This document shows, in pieces, positions 9,875 to 18,461 of a stretch of 22,163 nt of DNA. The stretch lies in contig JAKCWW010005269.1 of NCBI GenBank assembly GCA_026260175.1, positions 3,094 to 25,256 of the forward strand, read 5' to 3'. Position 1 is the first letter of the stretch; each line of letters starts with the position of its first letter. The notes under the pieces were generated by a model. That model was not told where the DNA came from. It ran no database searches and was given only the letters and a program-made list of their open reading frames with translations. The DNA is from Reticulitermes lucifugus (lineage: Eukaryota; Arthropoda; Insecta; Blattodea; Rhinotermitidae). Position numbers and translations under genes: made by a program.

Positions 9875-10166
9875 TTTAAATAATGTCATCCCGTTGTGTT
9901 GCTAATAGTACAAAAAATTAAATCAATGTCTGTCCAAACACAAATGAAGTATATTTATTATATAGAACTACATGTTTAGAACTATCTCAGGTCATCCTCA
10001 GATTCACAATTGCTCGTTAATAATTTTAATTGTGTTTTGTGTTTTAAAAACCAATTGTGAGCCTGAGGATGACCTGAGATAGGTCGAAACATGTAGTTCT
10101 ATATAATAAATAGAATTTAGTTATGTTCGGACAGACATTTATTTAATTTTTTGTTCTAATGTTTTG
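9875..10166 (-). mobile_element. Fold-back element FB2 (Penelope-like, non-autonomous)
   Basis: Arms of about 109 bp (9904-10012 and 10052-10160) are inverted repeats around a 39-nt loop. A unique ~29-nt tail (9875-9903) lies on the left only, so the element is given minus orientation by analogy with FB1. It is flanked by a 13-bp direct repeat. The arms share the GAAACATGTAG block with FB1 and FB3, but the outer parts and tail differ, so this is another subfamily. No ORF. Confidence 0.75.
10059..10099 (+). ncRNA. Hammerhead-ribozyme-like motif in FB2 right arm
   Basis: GAGC (stem I), CTGAGGA (10063-10069), extra T, stem II GACCT-GAGAT-AGGTC with five perfect pairs, GAAA (10086-10089), stem III as the palindrome ACATGT, A at the expected cleavage position (10095), then GTTC closing stem I (one G-T pair). 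ACATGT is too short to loop on itself, so it would need a dimer, as proposed for other minimal hammerheads. In the left arm GAAA has become TAAA, so only this arm keeps the core. Confidence 0.6.
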
Positions 10167-10179
10167 TAAATAGGGCTAT
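10167..10179 (+). repeat. Target-site duplication of FB2, right copy
   Basis: Second copy of taaatagggctat. Confidence 0.75.
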
Positions 10180-10499
10180 GTTGTAACGAATATGCTGTTT
10201 TTCAGTATACTCGTATTTGCTGCAAGTGTCCACAAGTCACCTCATTTCATGAAAATAATATATTTTCAGTTGGGTCATAAATCATTCTTTTACCGCTTCA
10301 TACATGACTGATGTTTACATCAGATGCAATCTTATCAGTGTTGTTCCGGGACCATTGATAAGTCTGCTCCATGCGTTACAGCCGGTGGCCACCCTGAACG
10401 CTCGCCGTCAACACTTGTTCTCCCTGCCCTAAATCATTCCACCCACTCGCAAAATTTCCTTGACTTCATATAGTTATCGCCAGATTTTTGAACTCTTTG

Positions 10500-10725
10500 T
10501 TTTTAGTTTATTTAATGTATACGGTCGAAAATAGTGAATTGGAAAGTACGTGGAAGTGGTCTTGGTCAGTTTTAAAATTCTGTGCCGGAATTTGCCTTGA
10601 TGGACTGAGGAAAAACGCGGAGACCTCAGGATAGTTGGTTATCCCCCCCCAGATTCGAACCTGACATTTTCCGTATTGAAGTCAGAAGTTTCATCACCTG
10701 AGCCAGCATGCTCGATATAGGCCTC
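10500..10725 (-). mobile_element. tRNA-derived SINE (family B), minus strand
   Basis: Read on the minus strand: ctggctcaggtgatg as A-box region, caggttcgaatctgg as B box (about 10670-10656), then a run of G and a body with attccggcacagaatttta, gaccaagaccacttcc and actttccaattcac. This is the same order of blocks as the plus-strand copies at 6170 and 9375. Confidence 0.55.
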
Positions 10726-10739
10726 ATGAACTGGCAGTG

Positions 10740-11735
10740 CTCCGTAAATGTCAATAGTTTTAGCGCCTTCCGAACACAAAAATCGGACCACAAATTATCG
10801 ACGAAGCTTAGGGATTTTATTGTAACTGATGTTAAGGAAATATGTTGATGGAAGATGAGGTGGATAAAAATGGCTCAGGGTCGTTATTCAGCATGTTGGA
10901 AAGTTTTTACTGAACCTCTAATTCTACCGCTTTTGTAAAATTACAGTAGATTTAAATTATCTTCAAGTAGACGAGGTTTGGACCTAAATTAATATTGTTT
11001 CCTGTGTTACGTCGGGTATAAAGGTAAAGTAATATCTTGGAGACTGTCGCAGCTACAGTGGAGTTGAGTAGCGTTAAAATGAACTGCCCCCCTCCAAAAA
11101 AACCTAAATGTTTCTTCTCACACGCGCAGGTTCTTCGTGGTGATACGTGACACTAACACATTTACTTCCAAAGCACATCCTCGTTTCCTGCTGGGAGATG
11201 AAAACAATTTAAGGAAGCGCAGAACTATAAGTGTTTCACTTCGAAAATCCTTTAACTCTCTCTCCAACTGATCACTTATCACCCACACTGAGTATCTCTA
11301 TAGTTGCAGAACTCGCAGTTTCAACACCGCTAATTCCAACGCCCCCCCCCCCCNCCGTTCAGAACCATTTTCATCTGTTTCACCCATCCTAACATCCGAT
11401 CTTCCTAAGATCTATCTTAATGTTAATATCGTCATCCCATTTCTTTTTCTTCAAAATATCAGCTTTCCCGCAGATTTATACATCGCAGATCTGTGAGCAT
11501 TTATGCCATATCCCAGTCGCGTGTCTAAACCACTGTACCTCCCTTGATGGCATGGTCTTAACAAGTAGCTGGCCCGTATAAGCCGCGCAGTTTCTCTGCA
11601 TTTCGTATCGCGCATTGCATAATTAATTTATTTTGATTAAGGAGAAATATTTTTATGAGATCTTGATTTTGGAACACTTCTCATTTACTGTCTTCTTTCC
11701 CAGTAATAAATCGTTAATGGGAAGTGAAAATTAAA
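10740..11735. other. Unassigned stretch with poly-C and one N
   Basis: No coding or repeat call. A poly-C run at 11342-11356 contains the only ambiguous base in the window (11354), a likely sequencing or assembly difficulty rather than biology. Confidence 0.5.
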
Positions 11736-11846
11736 ATGGATCTTAAAGAAACAGAAGTGTTGGTAGTGGAATGGATTTATCTGGATCAGATTAGGGACAG
11801 GTGGCAGGGTGTTGTGAACACGGTCATGAACATTCGGGTTCCATAA
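11736..11846 (+). pseudogene. 36-codon LINE-like 3'-terminal ORF
   Basis: An ATG-started frame of 36 codons ends in taa (11844-11846). It contains RDRW and VVNTVMNIRVP near its C-terminus. I recall close relatives of this peptide being predicted repeatedly across insect genomes as the tail of retroelement ORFs, followed by the same 3' sequence found here at 11860. It is therefore best read as the last coding piece of a LINE copy, not a host micropeptide. No domain can be assigned at this length. Confidence 0.5.
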
Positions 11847-11859
11847 ATGCAGAGAATTT

Positions 11860-11914
11860 CTTGACTAGCTGAGGAACTGTCAGTTTCTCAAGAAGGACCC
11901 TGCTGCATGGTGTT
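11860..11914 (+). repeat. Second copy of the repeat at 1-55
   Basis: cttgactagctgagga...ctcaagaagga...catgg matches window positions 1-50 with few changes. It sits 14 bases after the stop of the short ORF and is read as its 3' untranslated sequence. Confidence 0.75.
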
Positions 11915-12402
11915 GCTTAGTTAGGTAAGAATCCGTGTATTTAAAAGTGTCTTAAGCATTCCATGAGTAGCAAATTATTAGGTTATGCAAGGCGTAATTT
12001 TTTACTTCATAACTGAAAGAGGCTTCAATATTGTTGACAATTTCCTGAAACTATTGAATCCGCAGCCCTCTGTCAATCATAATGTATTCGTGTGTCGTGT
12101 ACATCAGTCGGCATTTATAACTCTTCCGGTTGTGTAACCACAGTGTCATATAAGCGTGGGGACACTCAACAGGACAACTGCATTGGAAAACCCTCCGTTA
12201 TTTCGGCTGCTAGATTAACACAATCCTTGCAAACAGTGGGTGATTTCACTTTTCGTAACACGGTTAATGAGTGGCAAGCAGAACAGTTACACATACTATC
12301 AGCGCGATGAAACGAATGGGGATGAGGCACGTGAGCATGCAGCTCGCTTCGGACAAAGAGAAGTGGTTACGGCCGTTGTTTTGCTGTGTACTTATTTAAT
12401 AA

Positions 12403-12405
<3 letters not shown>
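11915..12405. other. Unassigned non-coding stretch
   Basis: Contains a 72-codon plus-strand ORF (12092-12310) without recognised similarity. Nothing else seen. Confidence 0.4.

Positions 12406-12443
<38 letters not shown>
12406..12443 (+). repeat. (TAA)n microsatellite, run 1
   Basis: About twelve uninterrupted AAT/TAA units. R4/Dong-clade LINEs are known to insert into (TAA)n, and such LINE remnants follow downstream. Confidence 0.9.
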
Positions 12444-12760
12444 GCCTGTAAAAGTGAAGCTGCCGCTAGCTACAAAAGCCACGCCATGAGAACCTACACT
12501 GGGCGAGGAAATAGAAGCCAGCTCATTTTAAACCTTGGCACTACCTACGATTATAAATGAAGGATCAGGTTTTCGAGCCGGCAGATTTACCTCCTTGCAA
12601 AAATAAAAAGAATTTCCAGGAATCCTGTGGATAGGTGCCTGATAGGTCCGTAGGTCAGTCTTGGGGTCGAAGGGCAAAATTTCTGCCCTTGTCGGAAATG
12701 GGATCTTTACCATCAAATTCCTAGCCAGTCATTTTATTGACCAAACTTCCCAGCGGGTCA
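12444..12760. other. Sequence between two (TAA)n runs, possibly a further inserted repeat
   Basis: About 320 bases delimited by TAA runs on both sides. A 62-codon minus-strand ORF (12528-12716) shows no known family. Being bounded by the favoured target of the neighbouring LINEs, it may be a non-autonomous or truncated element. Not proven. Confidence 0.35.
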
Positions 12761-12783
12761 TATAATAATAATAATAACAATAA
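12761..12783 (+). repeat. (TAA)n microsatellite, run 2
   Basis: TAA-type run framed by gggtcat (12755-12761) on the left and its inverse atgaccc (12784-12790) on the right. It marks the 5' boundary of the R4/Dong-like LINE copy. Confidence 0.8.
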
Positions 12784-12784
12784 A

Positions 12785-14212
12785 TGACCCACAAACTCTA
12801 CCTGTGTTTTTAAGACAAAGATTTACCTTTCTGGTGCCAAAAACCACGAACACAAGCTCCTTACCTCCTGCATCGCCACCAAGATCCAGACCCACTGTGA
12901 ATCTAATAACATACTCGCTAAAAAACAAAAGCGATGCAGCCCGGCAAGCAAAGAATGTAACATCTCACTATTGACTCTGTAATCATGAAGCAAGCTGAAG
13001 TGGGTATGAGAAAACTACTCAATGCATTCATTGATCATAAGAAGGTATTTGACTTGATTCCTTGATTCCAAACACCTGGCTCCAAGAAATCTTATATATA
13101 TACAAGATGCACCCCCAGATTATTACGTTCCTGACACACAGTATGATCTCGTGGAGAACAATCATTCATGTTTAAGTTTGAACTGAACAGCAAAGGGATA
13201 TTTCAAAGAGATGATCTAAGATCCCTGTGGTTTCTCCTTGCCCTTGACTCCCTGTCCCTTCTCTTGACTAAGACCGATTATGGCTTTAAAGTCAAGCAGA
13301 ATAAGGCTGTTCTACATGTTATCTCCCATCTCTTTTATGTGGATGATCTGAAGTTTTATGCCTCCACAGAACATCAACTCAATCAATTACTATCCCGTAC
13401 TGAAGCCTTCCCGAATGACATAAAAATGTCATTTGGAACTGACAAATGTAAAACCCAGTGTATACGTAGAGACAAATATCATTTCCAAGGGTTTCAATTA
13501 CAGGACGCTGGTACTATCGAATCCATGCAGAAGGGGGATACTTACAAATACCTCGGTTTTCAATGATCCAGGTTAATAACCCCTTCTCAAAAGAAAAACA
13601 AGAACTTATAACAATTTACAATAGAAAGCTCACCTTAATCCTCAAGAGCAAATTATCGAGGAAAAATCTGGTCAAAGCTATTAACATCTATGCCGTATCT
13701 GTTTTGACGTATTGTTTTGGTGTCATCAACTGGATCCCAACTGACCGAGAGAAAATTCAAACTTGTACTAGATCACTACTTACTGAGTACCGCTTTCACC
13801 ACACATATGCAATTGAAAGGGTCAAACTCCCCAGAAGATCCAGAGGCAGAGGTCTTATTGACATATCTGCCCTTCAGAACAATCACAACATGTGCAATTG
13901 CATGCAAAAAAATAGGACCGAAACATCTGGCATACATAGGGCAGTAAGTGCAACCGATAACAAGCTGACAGTTTTAAACCTGAGTTTTGACGATCTAACT
14001 GAGAATGGATTACCTGTGACTCTGAAAACTAAACTAACAAAGTGGGCATCATGTAGTGTACATGGCAGGTATTCCCAACAATTACATAAACCTGGCATTG
14101 AAAAACAAGCTACACATACCTAGCTGAGGAGACGTGATATATTCCTGGAAACAGAGGATTTATGTTTGCCAATTAGACAAAGTCATTCATACACGCAACT
14201 ATCCAAAATATA
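12785..14212 (+). pseudogene. R4/Dong-like LINE remnant: reverse transcriptase part
   Basis: A broken reverse transcriptase of the R2/R4/Dong group, 5' truncated within the RT domain. Pieces in order: EHKLLTSC and NNILAKKQKRC near 12848-12930; motif A as NAFIDHKKVFDLIP at 13021-13062; motif B as GIFQRDDLRS near 13195; the catalytic box as FYVDDLKFYAS at 13333-13365 (usual YxDD, both aspartates kept); YKYLGF near 13545; and, after a frameshift at about 13563, the thumb-side block YAIERVKLP followed by RGRGLIDI near 13808-13868. Frames change at least twice and stops interrupt it (including at 14121), so it is dead. Intact proteins of this type nick the target with their own endonuclease and prime cDNA there. 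The coding thread resumes after FB3, at 14978. Confidence 0.8.
14200..14212 (+). repeat. Target-site duplication of FB3, left copy
   Basis: tatccaaaatata matches tatctaaaatata at 14965-14977 in 12 of 13 positions, and the two copies bracket FB3. Confidence 0.65.
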
Positions 14213-14964
14213 CTTAGTATTGTTTTCACCGTGCATGTTTATCAATATAATGACACAATTCACCAACACATGCACTTCACTATTAAAATTAATAGTTTGT
14301 TAAAAAGCCCTACGTATGTTTCTGTCGGTCAACCGGCCATCATTAGGGGCGACTAGAGTTACATAATACAAACACATTCATTAGGTTATCCAGAGATGTG
14401 GATTAAAACAGTCAAGTGTGGGTATTATAAAACTGCATTAATAAAATGCACAACACGCAAATCAGTAGGCAGAAAGACCTCACTCACCCGGATACTACAC
14501 CACAGCTAACAAACACAGATACGTAACACCATGCCAAAAACCAGTATAATATACATCTGAGCACCGCCCGCAAGGACAATACCGATCAACGTAAACAAGA
14601 TAACAAAACATGCTTCTAGTGAACAGTATCACGTACGCAACTTAATGTGCTTATAACTAACGCAATGTCTACAGAATAGTGTAAGCAACAAGTGATTTGC
14701 AACACGTCTTGCAACACCCATTGAAAGTGATCTCTAATACGACGTGAATTTTAGAACTTATTATTTTATTAATGCAGTTTTATAATACCCACACTTGACT
14801 GTTTTAATCCACATCTCTGGATAAACTAATGAATGTGTTTGTAATATGTAACTCTAGTCGCCCCTGATGATGGCCGGTTGACCGACCGAAACATATGTAG
14901 GGCTTTTTAACAAACTATTAATTTTAATAGTGAAGTGCATGTGTTGGTGAATTGTGACATTATA
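14213..14964 (-). mobile_element. Fold-back element FB3 (Penelope-like, non-autonomous)
   Basis: Arms of about 203 bp (14246-14447 and 14763-14964) are strongly inverted repeats around a 315-nt loop (14448-14762). A ~33-nt unique tail lies at the left (14213-14245). Read on the minus strand, it contains atgcacggtgaaaa, the same string as in the FB1 tail, which ties the two into one family. The element splits the R4/Dong-like LINE between its RT block and its zinc knuckle, so it is younger than that LINE. The loop has no recognised coding similarity. With four long-armed relatives here, PLE-type retroposition fits better than a cut-and-paste MITE. Confidence 0.8.
14860..14903 (+). ncRNA. Hammerhead-ribozyme-like motif in FB3 right arm
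   Basis: GCCC (14860-14863), CTGATGA (14864-14870), extra T, stem II from 14872 to 14887 (GG/CC, a C-A mismatch, then CGGT/ACCG around a 2-nt loop), GAAA (14888-14891), palindromic stem III ACATATGT, A at the expected cleavage position (14899), then GGGC pairing perfectly with GCCC as stem I. In the left arm the core reads CTAATGA, a change in an invariant G, so only this arm looks competent. The tight stem II loop and the extra T are reasons for doubt. Confidence 0.6.
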
Positions 14965-14977
14965 TATCTAAAATATA
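14965..14977 (+). repeat. Target-site duplication of FB3, right copy
   Basis: tatctaaaatata, 12 of 13 identical to the left copy at 14200. Confidence 0.65.
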
Positions 14978-15640
14978 TCATCAAGTATGCCAACGTCGTG
15001 AGGGACCCATGTCGCCTTTGTGGCTCTTCATCGGGAACTATCCAACATGTGATTACTTGGTGTCCAAAACCAGCCCAAAATACTTATAAACACCGACGTG
15101 ACAAGGTCCCAAAATTTCCCAGCAGGAATTGGCAAAACAGCTTAATCTCCTTGAAGAACCATATTCTCCATACTATAAATATAAGATGCAGGTCGTCCTG
15201 GACAACGACTACTACAATCTCAGCTGGGATCCTACCCTCTTAAAGGACAAGTCTGTTCCTTTCAACCGGTCAGACATAATAGTGACTGATGGCAACAGAA
15301 CAAGATCATTATTATTCCATTCGTGTTGCCTGCTACGAGGGTCATCCCTAATGCTTAACCAAAGCCTCACTAACCTCAGTTTACAGCCACGCCTACTGTC
15401 CCAGGTCTATAAAGTGGTCACACTACACATCTGTTACATTGTGAGACAATTCCTCCATGATGAAGTCCACTTACCTGATAAGGAGGCGAATAACCCCTAA
15501 TCATGTCACTTTATCATGTTCCCGGCTTTATACACACATTTCAATGTTCTCTGATGCAATCCCTCAGCAGATACTTGGTTCAAAGCCCGTACTCTGGGAG
15601 CCTGAGACAATCCCAATAATTCAGTTCAGTTCAGTTTAAT
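14978..15640 (+). pseudogene. R4/Dong-like LINE remnant: zinc knuckle and RLE endonuclease
   Basis: Continuation of the LINE cut by FB3. A CCHC-type knuckle (CRLCG...IQHVITWC, near 15010-15062) is followed by NTYKHRRDKV, a usual order in R2/R4-type proteins. After a frame change comes the restriction-like endonuclease region: YYKYKMQVVLDND near 15171, LSWDPTLLKDKSV, and NRSDIIVTD at 15264-15290. Family members normally have a proline where this copy has serine in N-R-S-D. The stretch that usually follows (LIDIAVP-like) is missing, so there is an internal deletion, and the C-terminal piece ends near 15474 with ICYIVRQFL. An untranslated tail runs to the next TAA run. Confidence 0.75.
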
Positions 15641-15685
15641 GGGTATGTATTAACTTGCAGGCTTAACACCACAAGTGCCTATTAT

Positions 15686-15707
15686 ATAATAATAATAGTA
15701 ATAATAA
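15686..15707 (+). repeat. (TAA)n microsatellite, run 3
   Basis: Degenerate TAA run that ends the first R4/Dong-like copy and starts the next one. Confidence 0.85.
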
Positions 15708-16031
15708 AGCCGCTAAAGATCTTAAAATAGAAATGCAGCTTATGTGGAATATAAAAACAGAAGTGATACCAGTAATAATAGGGACAACTGGAATCATCTC
15801 AAAATCATTCAGAAAATACCTGAGCAACATAATGGGAAAGCACGAAATCAAGGAACTACAGAAAGCAACCATAGTGGGCACTGCGCAAATACTTCGGAAA
15901 GTACTGATGTAAAAGTACAAAACGTTTACATGGGAAATAACGTTACATGTGTCATATATTGTAACCACAGAATGGCTGTAACATTATGTACCCTAGAAAC
16001 AAGTTTTGTTCCAGGTGTATAATTCTAACAC
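15708..16031 (+). pseudogene. Second R4/Dong-like LINE copy, C-terminus only
   Basis: The frame starting at 15711 reads AAKDLKIEMQLMW, then TEVIPVIIGTTGIISKS, ELQKATIVGTAQILRKVL, and stops at about 15912. This is the conserved C-terminal end of R4/Dong-type proteins. It differs from the C-terminus of the first copy, so it is a separate, 5'-truncated insertion and not a duplication. It begins right after TAA run 3, and its 3' untranslated part ends at a further TAA-like run at 16032, fitting (TAA)n-directed insertion. Confidence 0.75.
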
Positions 16032-16047
16032 AATAATAGTTATAATA
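16032..16047 (+). repeat. TAA-rich 3' end of second LINE copy, run 4
   Basis: aataatagttataata, a short degenerate TAA run closing the C-terminal LINE fragment. Confidence 0.55.
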
Positions 16048-16439
16048 TGAGGGTATGCCACGGGGGACGGGTAGTTGTGAGTGAGAATTATGTGGTATCA
16101 CTGAAGGCACGGCACGATCCTCAGCAGTTGTGGCCACAGTCTATGGTGCAAAGTTCTTGCTTACAGCAAGTAGAAGTTGGGTGGATGATGTGGGTGGAAC
16201 ATGTCGAGAATTCGCTCCCAGGTTATCGAAGTTTTGCTCTGCGGTTATGCCTGTGACTGTTGATGGTTCCTTGTCGGATTATTAAGTGTTTTTTTTGTCA
16301 ACTGCTCTGCAAGTGGGTCATTTCTACTTAGTCTCTGGTGGTAAAACTCCTGCTTAATTTAACTGCACAGAACTGAAATTAGACTCATCATTCGAACGCC
16401 GTGTAAGTACTAACAATGAATTTATTCGAGAAGCGAGAA
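16048..16439. other. Unassigned non-coding stretch
   Basis: A 69-codon plus-strand ORF (16047-16256) has no recognised similarity. Nothing else seen. Confidence 0.4.
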
Positions 16440-17300
16440 GGTTGGGTTGCGAATGTAGACTGTATATCCGTCCGTTTGTTAATCTGTCTGTCACCTAATA
16501 TCAGCTGAGGTATCGTTGAATGGGGTTTTTACGAAAGAAGCGGATCGATATCTGACACCTGACTCCTATAAAACCTTAGTGGTGAGGCGTAAAATTCAAA
16601 ACCAAGCCTGGGACTATTCATGAATTTATGACTTCCGCTGTTGTCCGAGTGGTTCAATTGAAATAATTTATAGACCTGTTATCCAGATTACAGTCCAGAC
16701 CAAATAGCTAACAATAGAGACAGACATTATTTATCTTCAACATGAGCGTAATTGAAAAAGTGACAAGTGTCTGGTTATAAGATAACTGCTCGAAAGCATC
16801 AATCTCCAGTGTCCGACACAAATGTGCAGTGGTCTGTAAGATGAATGAATATTATAACATTAACTTTCAACTTTCAATAACTTTCAATAAGTTTATTGAC
16901 ACATAACATTAACGAGATAAGCAATGTACGTATGACATAACGTCGCGGCGCCTTCGCGTAGCCATTGTTGCCATGGAAACGCAAGAGCGAATTGTCTGTG
17001 TATTGTTGAGCTACATATGTCGCTGTCAACAATGTAATAAATGTTGAACGCGTTGCCATGTTCTCTGTATTGTTACGTTACATATTTCGCTGCCAACAGT
17101 TTGAAACTGTACTTAGGTCTTCACGTTAAGTACCCAATGTTTTTGTCAGGTTTTAACAAAATTTGGATTTTTCTCGACAGATTGTAATAAAAGTATCAAA
17201 TTTCACGAAAATGCGTTCAGTGGGAGCCGAGCTGATACATACGGACGGGCGGACAGACATACATGGCGAAGTTAAGTGGCCCTTTTTATGACTACATGCG
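16440..17300. repeat. Decayed dispersed repeat with CCGTCC / GGACGG ends
   Basis: The left part has tatatccgtccgtttgtt and ctgtctgtcacc (about 16461-16498); the right part has acggacgggcggacagacat (17239-17258). These are approximate inverse blocks about 780 bp apart. The text just before the right block (tttcacgaaaatgcgttcag) is of a kind I recall from common insect repeats. The interior holds an imperfect tandem duplication and short repeats. The ends are not sharp and no target duplication was found. Confidence 0.35.
16862..17100. repeat. Imperfect tandem repeats inside the decayed repeat
   Basis: actttcaata-type units at 16862-16890. Further on, two related blocks, each containing gttgccatg, tctgtRtattgtt, tacatatNtcgctgNcaaca, span about 16965-17034 and 17050-17100. 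Confidence 0.5.
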
Positions 17301-18230
17301 AACGCGCTTAAAATAGATAATTAAGAAATATTTATAATATACTCGTATTTTTATCGCCATATTCTAAAACTGTAATTTTGCAACCCGTTTTCTTTAAATA
17401 GCACATTTCGTCTGTTTTCTGAATTCGGGAGCCTTAATGTTTGTACAAGTTGATGGCATCCCAATTACCATTTAACCTCTCAGGCATAGCCTTAAAGCTG
17501 GGCAGCACTTAAGTGTTTCTTAAAATTCTTGTAGCTACGCAGGAGAGAAAATTGTGTTTGGAAATTACTTCACCATTGAAAACCCAGCAAAAGGAAAACT
17601 TTACACAAAAGAAGAGACATCCCTTTCTTTCTTAACCTTAAATAAATATCACAGCGCCTAAAAGTAAGGTTGTCTGATTGCCTGAGGCTAGCTTGTTTTA
17701 TGGGCTGGGGAGTACAGATTCTCAAGAGTAATTTATATTAAAGGACACAAAGCTCCATGTTTGTGCAAGATGTGAGGCTGTCTGCAACAAATAAAAGGGC
17801 CTGCCCTTCATTTTAAGTGGTCATTTTTCGGTAACGTTTCACAAATTTTACGGAGGAAAAACGGCGTCATCCACCAGCTATGTAGTTTGCTTTATACTTC
17901 CATAAAATACAGTTATTGCGCAGAGCGCTATATTTTTTAGCTATTACCCGTGTTAGTTCCATGTCTATTGTTTCAAGGCGTTATTATAAATAACATTTCA
18001 TAGCCAATAATTTCTTTCCTCAATTGTGTTTCATTGTTAAGAACTTGACAATTCCAAGTCGCAATGTTACGTAGAATATCTTCTGAACTCATTTTCAGTG
18101 ACACATTATGTTTACAAGTTAAAAAAATACATTAGCAATGACATTAAGTAACATTCAGTTATAAGCGCTTTGTTTTGTGGGAAGTGGGGGAGCGAAGTAT
18201 TTTATTTAACGACGCTGTCTGTTGGTAAGA
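17301..18230. other. Unassigned non-coding stretch
   Basis: AT-rich. No coding or repeat similarity recognised. Confidence 0.4.
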
Positions 18231-18440
18231 TTATATAGCGTCGGCGGCAGATGAATAAGATACGTATATAGAAAATTGATGGTATGATAATGATAGAGGA
18301 AAACCTAAGTACTCGAAGATAACCTGTCCCATTGCCACTTCTTCCACTACAAGTACCCCATGGGCTGACCTGGCACCACACTCGGATATAGAATGAATGT
18401 TTAGCTTAGCGGGTAGGATTTGACATAACTTTTTAAGCAA
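18231..18440 (-). repeat. Probable dispersed repeat with pseudo-coding minus strand
   Basis: The minus-strand reading VVEEVAMGQVIFEYLGFPLS, continuing SYHQFSIYV, resembles a peptide I recall as a very common spurious prediction in insect genomes derived from a short interspersed repeat. No protein function is claimed. Boundaries are only those of the reading frame. Confidence 0.35.
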
Positions 18441-18461
18441 TTATATTATTATTATTATTAT
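18441..18461. repeat. (ATT)n microsatellite
   Basis: Five to six ATT units. Confidence 0.8.

Noticed and set aside
11342-11356. Poly-C run as a regulatory or quadruplex element
   Set aside because: It contains an N at 11354 and is a single homopolymer, more likely a sequencing artefact.
13168-14123. Two adjacent plus-strand ORFs as an active reverse transcriptase
   Set aside because: Frameshift near 13563, stops, a truncated N-terminus and the FB3 insertion downstream show a dead LINE copy.
16440-17300. DNA transposon with inverted CCGTCC/GGACGG ends
   Set aside because: The inverse match is only approximate and low in complexity, and no flanking duplication was found; kept only as a decayed repeat.
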